Shown here piece after piece: positions 45,191-58,866 of a DNA stretch of 64,000 nucleotides. The notes below the pieces were generated by a model that searched no databases, had not been told where the DNA came from, and worked only from the letters and a program-made list of their open reading frames with translations. Source of the DNA: Turbatrix aceti (lineage: Eukaryota > Nematoda > Chromadorea > Rhabditida > Panagrolaimidae); assembly GCA_963969345.1 (NCBI GenBank), contig OZ017767.1:6786739-6850738 (forward strand), in the 5' to 3' direction. The number at the start of each line of letters is the position of its first letter. Position 1 is the first letter of the stretch. Position numbers and translations under genes: made by a program.

Positions 45191-45869
45191 TGAATAGGAG
45201 TGAAAAATAGGAAAACAACTGAAGATTAAATATATGCAACCACGGCCGCGGCGAAGAGCCCGTCGGCTAGCTAGCTGGCAGAGCGGCTGCCTGGTCGATA
45301 AACAAACCAGCCCCTAGCGTGTAGCAAAAAAGCAGGAAAAGGGAAAAAAAAGAGTGGTCGCTTTGAAAGCGAAGACCCCCGGCTAGCATTTTATTTTTGT
45401 TGCAAGTTGCAACTCTGGCAAAAATGTATGCTGAAAAAAATAACAAGGAGCATGCTTGCCTCAAAGTGTGGAACTAATTTTCAACAATTTTGGAACGCAA
45501 GGGATCTAAAAACACTTTCTAGGAAAAAATGTAACTAGAAAACAAATAATAGACCAAAAAACAGTGAAAAAAATGTAAAAGAATGAAAAAAATGTCTCAA
45601 CACGATTTTTGAATCATGATACGCATACAGTACTCTGGGTAAATCGTTTCGAGATCCAAATAATATACGCACAATTTTTTTCATGTATACCGTACCCTGA
45701 GTAATTCCCTTCAAGAACCAAGAATTCATCCTACCAAAATTTTTGAAAAAAAATTGAAACTCATGGCGTTGTGTCACAAAACGCCACACGTTTGCGCGGG
45801 AAACTTTTGCGCGTAAGCCGCTGCCAAGTGAAAAAAAACTTCCCCACGGTCTCATATCAGCTGTTTTTT
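45191..45869. other. Divergent spacer between the four-TM gene and atl-1
   Basis: The spacer has GC-rich sequence at 45240-45300 and an imperfect tandem pair at 45600-45730 (units with ACAGTACTCTGGGTAAAT and ACCGTACCCTGAGTAATT). TATCAG (45855-45860) stands 9 nt before the atl-1 ATG and may be an SL acceptor. No gene seen. Confidence 0.45.
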
Positions 45870-48800
45870 ATGGCGGAGTGTCCGGATTTTATCAGTGCCC
45901 TCGAGCACATTGTGAATCGGGTGAAGACCATTGCCGATCAAACGAAGAATGGCGACTTGCCCAAAATCGAGTAAGTGAGGTTTTATAAAAACAACATTTT
46001 TTGTCACGATTTTTGTTTTCTAAATATTTCCTGATTTTTTGTTGTTATTTTTTTCAGTGTAACCCCGGATGACGCCTATTACCTGTGCTACGCTGTGCAA
46101 CTGCAGTTTCTCGATCTCAAGCTGGGAGATGATTTTACAAGTAATCACGTTGTCACCGGGTATCAGGATCAGTTGACGCTGTTTTCGACGTCTTTTATAA
46201 AACTCCTCGAAGCAGGCTTTGACCAAGGTAGGGGGAAATTTACTGAATTTTTGGAGGTGAAAAATGATGCTTCAGAGCAAGTTCTATGGTCCATGTGCGT
46301 TCTGGCGCGATTTGCGTCTGTCCATGCCAACCGACATACCAAAATCCGGGATCTCGTCCTGCAGAATCTGATCATGCTCTCCAGGCTTCTCAGCGCGGAT
46401 TTCCACGACGCCTTGCTGCAGGAATTTGTTGCTTCCCTGATGGATGTCCTCACCAAGCAGACGACGGATTTCTGCTTCAATTCCCGGTGGCCAATCAGGG
46501 TCATCAATTCCAAGCAACGCGTTTTCGAAGGCGGACCGGTGAAAATGGACGCTTCGAAGCCCGACGTGCTGCCGTGCGTTGTGCAATGCTTTTTGTAAGT
46601 TTTTGTGGCCTAAAAATCACGCCAGTCTGAATTTTTAGGTCCATTAAAAAAATTTTCAGTGTTTCTGTGTTTTAGGGCTTTTTTTGCTAATTTGACCAAA
46701 TTTTGATAAAAATCGGTGGGCTAGTCGGCGAAGGCAAAAAACTAAAAATAAAAATTATGAATATTGAAAAAAATATTTTTTTTGATTTTTTTAGAACGTA
46801 AAAGTGCATTTTTTGAAATTTTTTTTGGAATTTTTTTCCGGTCGGCCAAAAAAATCCGTAGTTTGACTGGTTCGTTTTTCTATTTTTTTTTTGTTTTTCA
46901 GGAACGTGTTTCTCTTCGACAAGTACGATTTCACCCAGCTTCCGTCGCCCATGGTCCAGAGACTCTTCCTCTGCGTCATCCAACTCTCCGACGATCTCCG
47001 ACTTGCAAAACTGTGCATCACACTCATGCACCGACTCGTCCAGATGGACCTCTGCCGAAGCATCCTCTTTGTCAACTTTCTTGACGTCTCTCTTTCCTAC
47101 CTGAAGGCTGCTATCCGGAATCCCGAGGCCCTCAATTTCCCGGGCGGCAAGCTGGTCATTCAGGCTGCAGAGTCGGCTCTCGAGATGAGTTCCCGGTACA
47201 TTCGGGGTCGCCAGCCGAGGATGCATCTCAAAGGCGCGTCTTTCTGGACTTTTGCGCCGTTTTTGAGGCCTGTTGTCGCTGTTATTCTCGAGAAACAGGC
47301 TAAACGTGGGTTTTTGGTTTTCAAATTTTTTTCTTCAATTTTTTGTGTTATAAAAAATTTTTTTATTAATTAAAAAAAAGTTATTAAAAAAATTTTAATT
47401 AATTTTTTTAGTATTAAAAAAATTTTAATTAATTTTTTTAATACTAAAAAAAATTTTATTTATTTATATTATTTATGTTTTTAATTAAATAATTTCATAT
47501 TTAAAATTTTTTAATAAATTTTTTTTTCAACAAAAAAATTGTAATTCCTTGAAGTAAATTTTTTTGTGTTTTTAATTAAGAATTTTTGATTTTAAATTTC
47601 TTAATCAAATTTTTTTTTAAATTTTTTTGGGGTTTCAGACATGAAATTGATCAGGTTTACGACGAGTTGCCTGACTTGGTTTAACAAATCTTCGGTTTTC
47701 CTGGATCAAAAGGTGCATCTGAAGGAACTTTCCGATCAGTGCGTCCATCTCTTCGAATTCATCATTCTCGAGTGCGAATCGGACACTGCCCAGTTTATCA
47801 GCGATATTGTGACTTTCCTCATCGATAGTACAGGAATTGAGTGAGTTTTTTGGATTTTTTAATGAAGAATTATTAAAAAAAAAATTTCAGAACGGTTTGC
47901 GAGGTCGTCAACAAAGTTCTGGTCACTGTACAAGCTGTAGGTTTTTTTTTAATTTTTTTTGTAATTGTTAAAAATATTATTTTTTCATATTTCAGTCCCC
48001 TCACAGCGGCAAAATCCGTCAAACGCTAATCACGGGCCTCAACACGGTCTCCGACGCCGCAACCCTTCTCCAATCCGTCGTTCCGACCGATGAGGAGCTT
48101 CTCGCGTTCTTTGAAGCCATTCGAGACGACAAACTGGACTACGAAGCGCTCGGAATTGTCATGGACGTGACTTCCAAGCTTTTTTGCTTCTACAACGGCT
48201 GTCAGGATACACTTTTGGCATTTCTGTCTTTGCCTTGGATTTGCGTGAGTTTTTGAGTTATTTTTACCAGAGATAAGCAAACTTTTTGAATTTTTCGAAC
48301 GGTTAAAATTTTTGTGTTTTTGTTCGTTCGCGAACAGATTTTTTTTTACTAATTTTATTTGTTCGCGTTCGTTTACGCCAAATTTTTCAAACAGATAAAA
48401 CGAACAAAAATTTGGAAATAAAATTCGGGTAATATTTTTCAAACTATCCAATTTTACGTTTTTCTGCTCGGGAAACAAAATTTTGCTCAATTGAAAAAAA
48501 AGTTTGTTCAATGTTTGTTTTTCTTTTTTTTGCGAACACAGTGAAAAATGTTCGCATTTGTTTGATTTATCGAATAAAATTGTCAAAATGTTCTTGTTCG
48601 TTTGCGAACAAATTCGTTCCTAATTTTGACCTTTGGCCCATCCAAAAAAATTTCAGGAAGTGGACTGGACGATCTGGCAGCGGCAGTCTAAGAGCCTGCC
48701 GCTCCTCGTCGAAGCAAAAAAAGCTGAAAGCCGGTTTCGAGCCCTTCTCTCGACTCCCGAGCTCAAAATCGAAGCGCTGAAGGCTCTGGCACAACTTTCT

Positions 48801-51800
48801 GGCAAGAATGAATGGCGCGGAGAAATTTTCAAAATGTCTCTTGCCTCGAAATACGATTCTGTGGTTTTGGCAGCGCTGGATGCACTTCCCCTGCTGCTTC
48901 AGACGTATCCCACGTTTCCGTTTGAATCATTGGTGATCCCGATGATGGATGCACTCGCCTGCAAGGAAATTGACGTGAGTTGGGGTTTTTGAGGTTGTTT
49001 ACGGTTGTATACGGTAAAAAATGGGTTTTCAGACCGAATCCAACGATCCATCCTTCATCCAGGCTATTTTCAAGATGCTGGGGTCGTGCATCTGTGTTTC
49101 TAGCCGAAACACGACGGTCGCGACTGGTCAGCTTACGTGCTGCGTTTGTGACAATGGAGAAGGCACGAAAAGGACGCTGAACTTCAAAGTGCCGTCCTCG
49201 CTGCCGACTCTCATCCGGCAGATCATGGCTGTTAACGTCGACGTATCTGATGTCATTTTGGGTGAGTTGGAGCTTGATTTTAAAATTTTGAGCGGTTGGG
49301 TTCATTTTTACCAGCGCAGCAAAGAAAAAACTGAAATTTGGGGTATTTATGTTAGAATTTTTTTTTGAAGTCGGGTATCTGGCAAAGCATAAAATGCAGT
49401 CGAAAAAAAATTCGAGACATTTTTTGAAATACATAAAATACGTTTTTTTTTGTGTTGGAACTCTATATTTAAATTTTAAAAAAATTAAAAAAAAATTTTT
49501 TAATTAAAAAAATTAAAATTTTTTTTTTTAATTTAAAAAAAATTTAAAAAAAAAAGAAATTAACTTTTTACGAACTAAAGAATTTTATCGCATTTTGCCA
49601 AAAAAATATTTTCAACAAAACTTTTTTTGTAATTTTATAAATTTTCGTAAAAAAATTAATTTTATGTACAAATTTCAGCCCTAATAAACCTGATAAACTC
49701 AATTTTACGCCACATCAAAGCAATGGACGACGAGGAGATCATCACCACGATTCTTCCCCTGGCCGGGTTCCACGGCGGCATCCCGACCGCTTTTACCTCT
49801 TGTCTGCAGGAAATCGTCCAACTGGACCTCTCCGTAAACACAGTCAAGCTCATCCAGGAGGAGATCGCTGTCGTCGAGGACGAAAGCAGCCGGATGGAAT
49901 TTTACGACTGTCTTGTCAAGTTTGTATTTTGTTTTAAAATTTTTAAAGGTTTTTTGTTTTTGTTTTTCAGGCATGCGAATCTCCCAGAATTCCGTCAATT
50001 CGCCCTACTCGAGGCAGTGTGCACTGCGAGTGTTCGTACGCACCGGGCGAACAAAATTGTCAAAAAAGCCGTCGATCTGGTGCAGGTATTCGCAGATCGC
50101 GAAGGAATTCGTCCCCGATCTGTTTTCTGCCGAAACGCATTCGCCGTCTGCAATCGGACGTCTCATGAGCTCATTCGAATCCTAAACCACGTCAAAACCA
50201 TCGAAAATGGCATTGTTATGAACGAGGACGTGCTAACTTCGGTCATCGATTATTATTTCGTGACTCTCAGCGTCATATTCAACGTTTCAAGCACAACAGA
50301 GCGAAAAGCGGCGATCAAGATCCTTCTCGACGCCGCTGCGCCGTATTTTGTGCCGTTTTTGCTTCTGAGCCGCGCGGAACTCACCGAGCTCTGCTATTTT
50401 ATCTACCGTTACGTCTCAATGGCGATGCACGCGACGACCAGTGCACTCATGTTCAAAGTCATCGCTTACGTCTTCTACGTGGCGAGCGGCGTTCGCAAGG
50501 TGCCGTGGAACGCGGTACTTACCGAGAGGGTCATGCGATTCAGCGGGAACGCAATGGTAAGTGATTTAAAAAAAAGCAATATTCAGAAGTAACAAAAAAT
50601 TGAACAAAAAAAACGTACTCAAAAAAGTAATATCGTAATGGAAAAAAATTTCCTAAAAGTAACAAAAATGTATCAAAAAACGTTACTCATTTTACGATAG
50701 AAAAAAGTTGTCCCGAAAGTAACAAAAAATGTATGAAATAATGTTACTCACAAAAGTAAAAAGTAATACACAATTCTACATGATACCGTAATGGACGTAA
50801 CTTTTACGATACTTTATTTATTTCCCTTCAAGACAACGTAAAATCACCATTTTTTATTCTACATGATACCGTAATGAACGTAACTTTTATGATACTCCAT
50901 TTTTTCCCTTCGAGACACCGTAAAATCACCATTTCTTGGTTAAAGTTTTTTTTGGGGTAAAAAATTGTTTTTTTTTACGTTTTTAGTACGAACTGGTCAA
51001 CCGCCAGCAGTTCCAATGCATTGCCAACTTGGTATTCAACCTGGGCGTCGACGAAGCGATCTGCCGGACTTACCTGGAGGAAATCATGAAAATGACTGCG
51101 TGCGGGGAATCAGATCAGCCGTTTTCGTATACGAGATGTATCAAACCATAGTGAGTTGTTTTTTGAGGGGGGTTTTGGGGTTTTTTTATGTTTGAAACTT
51201 TTTTTAGCTACCTGGGAATTCTCCTGGAGCTTCGACAAGCCTTCGCAGACGAGGTATTCTACAACTACCGCTCGCAGATCGTCCAGAGCATCTGCAAGCT
51301 CATCGATATCCTCGACACGAAATTCATCTTTCAGTCTCCATCCAAGATGCTTGCTCTGCTCAAATCCGCGACCCCACCCGAAATTGCTATCGAGGCGTGG
51401 ATGACTTTTGTGCGGAAAATGACCATCGGCTCGATGCAAGGCATGCTTCATCAGGTGCTGCTCGCCGTCGCCGCGCTCTACGATCATCCAGCTGCCAGCA
51501 GGCTCATTCAGACTATTTTTGACATGAGAAAAGGCGCGGATTCTTCGTGCTTTGATTGGTGAGTTGATTTTACCTGGCCAGGTGAAAAATTTTTTTTTGT
51601 GTTTTAGTATTCGATTTGATCGCGCTGTCGTCGTCCTGAGCAACAGTGAACGTCCGTTTTTGAGAAATCTGCCGAAATCCAATTACAAAGTCGATGATTT
51701 GGTCACTTGTAAGTTTTTTTTTTATTTTTTAAATTTTTTTTTTCGAATTTGAAAAAAAAATTATGGTTTCTAAATTTATTTTTACAAAATAAAAATAATT

Positions 51801-54800
51801 TCATTTTTTTATTTAAAAAATTAAAAATTTTTTTACGAAAAAAAATTAAAAAAACTGTTTTTTTTAATTTTTTTTATTTAAATTTTTTTTCTGGTCGATT
51901 TTAGGCTGCGCGGGTATGCTGATGGAAGAATCGGTAGACGTGCACGCTCTCGTGCTCCCGAGACTGCTCCAGGTCCTGGAAAGTCAGACTCTGCCCATCG
52001 GAGTCGTTCCAACCATCATCCACGCTCTCCTGCACACTCTGAAGTCCGCAAACAGCTCCAATACCCGCCGACTGGTCGGCATCTGTCTCGGCAAGATCGG
52101 AGCCATCGATCCCGGCCGAGTCGGCATGGTCGCGCTCGGCACGGCTCTCGAACGACGCGCGCCGGTCGCTTTGGGTCCTCCATTCGTCGATAACATCGAA
52201 GATTTCTTCTACAATCTCTTGGAATCCTGTGGCCGGCTTCTGACAGAGTGCACGGAGCCAAACAATATTGATTTCATCGGCTGCGCACTCCAGAAGGTCT
52301 TTCGCGAACTCGCGGCACCGGAGATGAAAGCTGTCGAGCAGAGAGTGTGCTCGACGCTTCCACCGGAGTGCTCGCGTGAAATCACGCCCTTCAGGACGTC
52401 GTCATTCAAGATGACCTACCGCGAGCGACCTGACAGCCAGTCGATGCCCTTCATCGAACACGCTGCAGACTACAATGACTGGCTTCAGAGGTGGTACTAC
52501 GTTGTGTCGTCGTCAATTGGAGATGGAAGGCTCGCGAGAGTTTTTGAGGCCTTCCGGTGCATTTTTTTGGTTGGAGACACGCGTTTCTCGCAGGCTATTA
52601 TGACTCAGGCTGTGCTACAGATTCTCATTGAGGGGAATGCTGATGTTACGAGAATTGTGGGTATTTTTGTGAATTTTTTTTTAAATCATAAAAAAAAAAT
52701 TTCGAAGTCTCAAAAATTTTCTAAAAATTCAAATTTTTTTTTTTAAATTGAAAAACAAATTTTTTTTAAATTCAAAAAAAAAATTTACTAAAAATTCCAA
52801 AAAAAATTCTAACGATTTTTAAAATTAAAAAATTTTTTTTTCTAAATTAAAAAAAAAAATTAAAAAAAAACATGGTTTAAAATTTTTTAACAAAAAATAT
52901 TTTTTATAAAATAAAACCTGTTTTTTTAGATTTTTTTAATTAAATAAATTATTTTAAATTAAAAAAATTCTTAGAATTTTTTTAAATAAAAAAAAAAATT
53001 TTAAATTTGTTAGAATTTTTTAGAAATTTAGAGAAAATTTGTTGAATTTTTACAAAATTTTTGGTATTTTAAAATTTTTTTAAAATATTTTTTTTCATTC
53101 TGAATGATTTTTTTACATTAAACATTTTTTTTATTTTTCACATTGACTTTTTTTGCAGATTCAATCAGAAATCGTAGCGGTGTTCACCAAAGCCCTGACG
53201 ACTTCGATGGGATGGATCCGCTTCGCCGCGCACACCTGCTTCCAAGTCATCGAGTTCATTGAAAAGTACGAAGTCGCCCGAATGCGAGACGGCCGAATGA
53301 CCCACGCGCTGTACAATCGGATTATCAGGTTTCTGTCTGCGGTCATCAGTTATCGCACAGTCGGCAAAAATGAGCTTCTGAGTGTTTCCGTCGCTGAGAA
53401 GTACAACTGCTCGTGCCGTGCTCTTCGCTGGCTGGAACAGTACGGAATTGAGGTTAAACCAATTGGCACCGTTGTTTTTGACCGCGGTGCTATGTACATG
53501 CTTGAGGTGAGTCTTTTTTTGGGGGATTTGGCCCAAAAAATGAAAACGGCTAAAAATTGGGCTGCAAAATGAAAATGGTCCAAAAATTAGGCTGCTGTGA
53601 ATTTTTGGGCCGGAAATAATTTTTGCTTTGTTTTTGGGTAATTTGTTTGCTAAATTTAGCCAAATTTTTGAATAAATATTTTTGTTCGAAACAACAAAAA
53701 AAATTTTTAAAACTTGAAAAGAAATAGTTTTTTTTGGTAAAAAAAAATTGAAAAAAAATGATTTCAAACGAAAAAAGAAAAAAAATACATTTTATTTAAA
53801 AAAAATCTTTAAAAAAAATCTTTAAAAAAAATTTGACGACCAAAAAATTTTACTTTCAAATTTTTTTATAACGGAATTTTTTATTTTTTTTAAATAAAAA
53901 AAATTTGAGAAAATTAACGAAATTTTTTTCCGGTTTTTTCGGACGGCCGAATTTTTTTCCTTGATTCGACATTTCAGCAAATCTACATCCAACTCGGCGA
54001 CACAGACGGGGTTCTGGGAGCCTACGACACGATCCAGATGCAGACTAACCCCCTCCCCCACGAACAAGTCATCGCCTACGAAGCCACGGGCGACTACACC
54101 GAGGCGCTCCCGCTCTACCAAAAAGAGCCGGTCCAGCGCGTGCCCCTCATCAAATGCCTTCTGCAGCTGAATCAACCTCTTCTGGCTTTCACGACGTCGG
54201 ATGCCTTCCTGCACGACGAAAAATCGCCTTCAACAGTTGCTGCACTCGCGGATTACCGGATGGAAGCGGCCTGCAAGCTCGGCTACTGGTCGTACATCCG
54301 GGAAACACTGGCCAGCGATCCGGAGAAGCCGATTTTCAATTGGGGCGCCCATATCGCTGCTGTCCTTTCTGGCGTCGAAGAACGGTCCCAAACGGCTTTT
54401 GAAAAAAGAGTCGATCGGGCGAGGATGCAGCTTATGGACTCCCTCCAGGCGGTCACCATGGAAGACGCTGACACGTACGCCCAGGCCTACAGATACGTCT
54501 TGAAACTGCACATTTTGTCAGAGGTTGAAGAGGCCGCGAGCTCGATGAAGCTTTTTGATGGGGGTGAGTTGCAGAATTTTTTTTTTTGGGGGGGGGGGAT
54601 AACTTGGTTTTGAGCCAAGACAACCAGACGGACCGGGCTTCGTCCTAAAAAAAATTTCGGTTGAGGGCAATTTTTGATAATTTTGACCAAATTATGAACA
54701 AATTTTTGTTCTAATCAAAAAAATTTGAATTCCAACGTAAAAAAATTGAAAAAAACGCGATTATTCGAAAAAATTTTTCGAATTTTTTTTTTCGATGCTT

Positions 54801-57800
54801 GCTGAATGGAAATCGCGTTTTTCTCATTTTTGGCATGTTGTAAAAAAAAATTTTAATTTTTTTAAAAATTAAAAAAAAAAAATTTTTTTCTAAAAAATTA
54901 CGGCATTTCCAAAACCGGGGTACATTTTATTTTGATTGACGTGATTTTTGATGGAGAATCCGTGAAAAATGGGGAGTTATTATCTTAAAAAATGCCGAAA
55001 ATCGCATTTCAACCTTTTTTTTGGCATTTTTTAAGGTTATAGCGCTGTATTTTTACATTTTAAATTTTCTACTTTTTGGCTAAATTTCATAAATTTTTTT
55101 TGAATTTTTTTTTTTAATTTTCGAAAATTCAGAAAAGCCATCACGGATGATCCACCTGCTCTCCAAGTGGGAAGACCGCAGCGACAATGCCATCCAGTGC
55201 AGCGGAGTTCTCGAGCCGATCTACTCGACCCGACGCCAGCTCCTCCACTTTGCCGATCCTACGGGGAACAAAAAACGCATCTGCGAGTATCACATTGAAT
55301 CCTGTCGACTTGCGCGCTCGGCAGGTCACCTCTCGACGGCCTGGTCGCATTTAATCAACGCTCGGTCCCTCGAAGTCGACGACACGCTGCACATTGACAT
55401 GGAAGAGGCCCGGTACCTGTTCCAGCGGGGCGAGCAGTCCCAGGCCATCGCAGCGCTCCAGAAATCGTTGGAAAAGTATTTTCCTGAACAGGTCAACGAG
55501 CTGAATTCCTGCATCCGGAAAAACGGTGGACAGCCTCGGACAAATGTCAAAACCGTCGCTGAGAAGACAAAATTGCCGGAGGCACGGGCGACTTCCTTCG
55601 TCGATGCTCAGCTTTTGTTGACTTCTTTTATGGACAAAGCGAACGCGGCGAATATTTCGGAGCTGTTCGACAGGTACAGTTACCTCATTAATTTTGAAAA
55701 AAGGACCGAGAAACTTTCGTACGAATTTGCGGTGTTTTATGACAATAATTACTACAATCGGAATCCGGTGAGTTTTTTTTTTGTGGGGGCAGTTTTTTTT
55801 TTTGGATTGAATTTGGGGTGTTACATATGGGATGGTTTTAGCACGAATTCAGCAACGCTCTGCTGGTTGAGAATCTGTACAAAACGGTGATTCGACACGG
55901 ACATCGGTACCTGCTCCACGTGATGCCCAGGATGCTGACAATCTGGCTGGATTTCACGTCTTGGGAGGCGAATAAAATCGCCGCGGAGATGGCCACGCAG
56001 CCGAGTGTGCCGGTGCCCAAGGGCAGAAAGAAGTCGGCTTCTCTCCTGGTTGCTACTGCGGCTGCTGCTCAGGAACCTACAGCTACTGCTCAGGTGAGTT
56101 TTTGTTCGCTGGGGGTTTTATGATTTTTTTCCAAGAAATTGTTCCATAAAAATTTTAAAAAAATTCAAAAAGTTTTGAGCAAAAAAAATGAGAAAAAAAT
56201 TTCTTTGAAAAATTATGACAAAAAAAAAGTTTACGAAAATTATAAGCCAAAAAATGAAAAAAAGACTATTTTTTGAAAAACTATGGATGAAAAAAGAGAA
56301 AAATTAGTCGAATTCTTGGAGTTCGATGCGAAATTTTTTTTTACTTTTGGTCCATTTTTACTGACATTTTGCCAAAAAATTAAAAAACCGGAGCGAAAAA
56401 AAAGAAAAAAATTGAAAAATAAAAAAAAGACAGAATTTCTTTTAAAAAGAGCGAACGAAAAAATAAAATATATTTTGCAACCCCAAATTTTTTTTTTAGA
56501 TCACCGATCTCATCCTGGACGCGTTCGGCCGCCTGGACTGGTACTACTTTTACACTGCTTTCTCCCAGCTCGTCTCGCACATCTGCCACCCCTCGGAGAA
56601 GGTCTACAAGGCGCTGGAAGAAATGATCGGCGGTCTCATCGTGACTTTTCCTCACCAGTGCCTGTGGCAGGCGATTGCTTCCTATCGGGCGGATGAGAAA
56701 CTCGATGCTCAGCGACGCAGCAGAACTCGTCGGATTTTCCAGGCCGCGATTGTGAATCAGGCGAGCGAGGCCATCAATCTCAGGCGCATGATCGAGCAGT
56801 ACGATTTTGTCGCTGGGCACCTTATTTCGTGAGTTTTTTGGCACTTCTTGAAAAAAATTTGATGGATCCATAATTTTTTTTATATAAAAAAAAATTTTAA
56901 TAAAAAAAAATTTTATTCAAATTAAAAAAAATTTTTTTATTAAATTTGTGTATTTTTTTATATTTTTTAAATGTATTTTATTGTTTATTTTTTAGAGTCG
57001 GCGCATCCGGAAAACTGGCATCTGGGGCCTACAAAGATTTCAACAAGGCTTATCCAAAGCTAGCGTCCTTTTTTACGGACAAAAAATCGAAAGTGAGTCT
57101 CCCATTCATCGGCATGGTCGACAAAAGACGACCGACGCTCAAAGCTTCCCAATTTGTGATGCCTGAACACAACCTGGACGACGATACAGTTTACATCAAA
57201 GGTTTTGACGACGATTACTACGTGAGTTCACCTGGATGGAAGAATACTGGGGTAAAATGGGTTTTTTTAGGTTTTTTCATCGCTCGAAAAGCCAAAACGC
57301 ATTTCGATGATCGGTACGAACGGCAAAAAGTACCCACTCATCGCCAAGTGCAACGATGAGCTGAGAAAAGACTCGAGAGTCATGGAATTCTGCGGGGTGA
57401 GTTTTTGGACCGGAAAAAAAAGGAAATTGAGGAGGGGAAAATTTTTTAGATGGTCAACACGCTTCTCCTGCGCGAACCGGAAGCGCGGCGACGGCAGCTC
57501 CATATTCGGACGTACTGCGTGATTCCGTTGCAGGTGAGTCGTCGAAAAAGGGTCGGGGACACGTTTGTGTCTGTTCGCGAACAAATTAGATTTTTTTCTG
57601 TTTGCGTTTTTTCGTAAACAATTTTTTTTATTTGCGTTTGTTCGCGAAGAAAATCCAATTTTCCAAACTGATAAAACAGACAAAAGTTGTTGTAAATTTA
57701 GAGTAACGGTGTCAAAATTGCTGTTATTTGACAAAAAAAATGACAAATAACATTCATAAAATTTAGCAAAAAAAACGGAAAATTGTTACTCAAAACGCAA

Positions 57801-58866
57801 AAAACGTGGATCACTCAATTTTTTCGTTTTTCTACTCGGGGAACAAAATTCTGCACAGTTCGGAAAAAAGTTGTTTGATGTTCGTTCGCGAACACGTTCG
57901 AAAAATCAAACGAACGCAAACATTTTTTTACGAAAATTTCAAAATTTTTCATATTTTATTATTTAAAAAAAAACATTGTTCTATGATAAAGTTTTTTTCA
58001 GGGCAAAGGCGGCATCATCGAATTCGTTCCCAACATGACGACCTTCAAATCCGCGCTAAAAGCTGGCCGCGGCGACACGGATCTCAAAAACCGTTGGCAT
58101 ACGACGAAGAACGACGCGGCGATGCGGAGGAAGATCTACGAAGGCCTCGTCGAGAACAACCCCGTCAGCCTGGCTGATTATTTCAGGCGGAGGTTCCCAG
58201 ACCCCTGCAAGTGGTACGCGGCGAGACAGGCCTTCACGAGGACCGCTGCCACGATGAGCATGGTCGGCTTCGTCCTCGGACTCGGCGACAGGCACGGCGA
58301 CAACATCCTCATCGATCTGTCCAACGGCGAAGTCATGCACGTCGATTTCAACATTTTGTTCAACAAGGGCGAAGAGTTGCCGTGTCCTGAGGTTTGTTTT
58401 TTTTGATTCACTTTTTTTTTAATTTTTTTTTAAATTTTTTTAGATCGTGCCATTCCGACTGACTCGAAACATGATCGACGGCTTCGGCCCGACCGGCGTC
58501 GAAGGCGCGTTCCGGCGTTCTTGCGAGGTCGTGATGCGGATCCTCCGCGACGAGCAGGCCATGCTCTGCACCGTCCTTCAAACCTTTGTCCACGACCCGC
58601 TCCTGGAGTGGAACAAACTCGAGCAGAGAAATCAGCAAATGCGCGCGGACAGCAAAAAACCCACCGACACCCCGACTGGCTCTGTTGCGGAACTCGAGCT
58701 TATCAGATGCCGGCTTTCGGGAAATATCGTCACTCGACGCTTCCTGAGACCTTCCAAGTCGGTTGTGCCGATGAGCGTCGAGGGCCAGGTGGCACAGCTC
58801 CTGCGCATGGCTTCTGATCCCAATACGCTGGCTCAGATGTACATTGGATGGGGTCCTTATCTGTGA
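45870..58866 (+). CDS. atl-1: ATR checkpoint kinase (24 exons, 2559 aa)
   Basis: Exons are 45870-45970, 46058-46594, 46902-47305, 47639-47840, 47891-47936, 47996-48244, 48657-48974, 49033-49261, 49679-49919, 49971-50556, 50987-51150, 51208-51558, 51608-51708, 51905-52656, 53159-53506, 53978-54563, 55133-55767, 55842-56093, 56500-56828, 56996-57221, 57271-57396, 57450-57533, 58002-58391 and 58444-58866. Phase closes at 7680 nt. The product is a PI3K-like Ser/Thr kinase activated by single-stranded DNA at stalled forks with its ATRIP partner. HEAT-type helices fill the first 1600 residues; a FAT domain follows from exon 16. The kinase domain includes P-L-I-A-K (ATP lysine), R-K-D-S-R-V-M-E-F, G-L-G-D-R-H-G-D-N (catalytic loop) and H-V-D-F-N (DFG equivalent). 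The FATC ends Q-M-Y-I-G-W-G-P-Y-L. V-D-F-N-I-L-F-N-K-G-E and the FATC ending identify ATR rather than ATM or TOR. Length is close to C. elegans ATL-1. AATAAA follows near 58961. Confidence 0.95.
48290..48612. repeat. GTTCGCGAAC-type dispersed repeat in atl-1 intron 6
   Basis: GTTCGTTCGCGAACAGA (48323), GTTCGCGTTCGTTTACG (48361), GCGAACACAGTGAAAAATGTTCGC (48532-48555) and GTTCGTTTGCGAAC (48596) occur within the 412-bp intron. Edges are not sharply defined. Confidence 0.6.
50774..50939. repeat. 83-bp tandem duplication in atl-1 intron 10
   Basis: Two units begin TTCTACATGATACCGTAATG at 50774 and 50857 and end AAAATCACCATTT. They differ at about ten positions. The sequence before them (50590-50770) contains three degenerate AAAGTAACAAAAATGTAT units. 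Confidence 0.75.
54920..55075. repeat. Small intronic fold-back repeat in atl-1 intron 16
   Basis: GATTGACGTGATTTTTGATG (54936-54955), AAAAAATGCCGAAAATCGCA and GGCATTTTTTAAGG match the copies in ataxin-1-like intron 2 and fer-1 intron 3. The right arm is shorter. Confidence 0.65.
57560..57915. repeat. GTTCGCGAAC-type dispersed repeat in atl-1 intron 22
   Basis: GTTCGCGAACAAATT (57573), TTTGTTCGCGAAGAAAA (57637) and GTTCGTTCGCGAACACGTTCG (57880-57900) are set in AT-rich sequence with a TTACTC/GAGTAA inverted motif. It occupies most of the 468-bp intron before the kinase-core exon 23. Confidence 0.6.
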
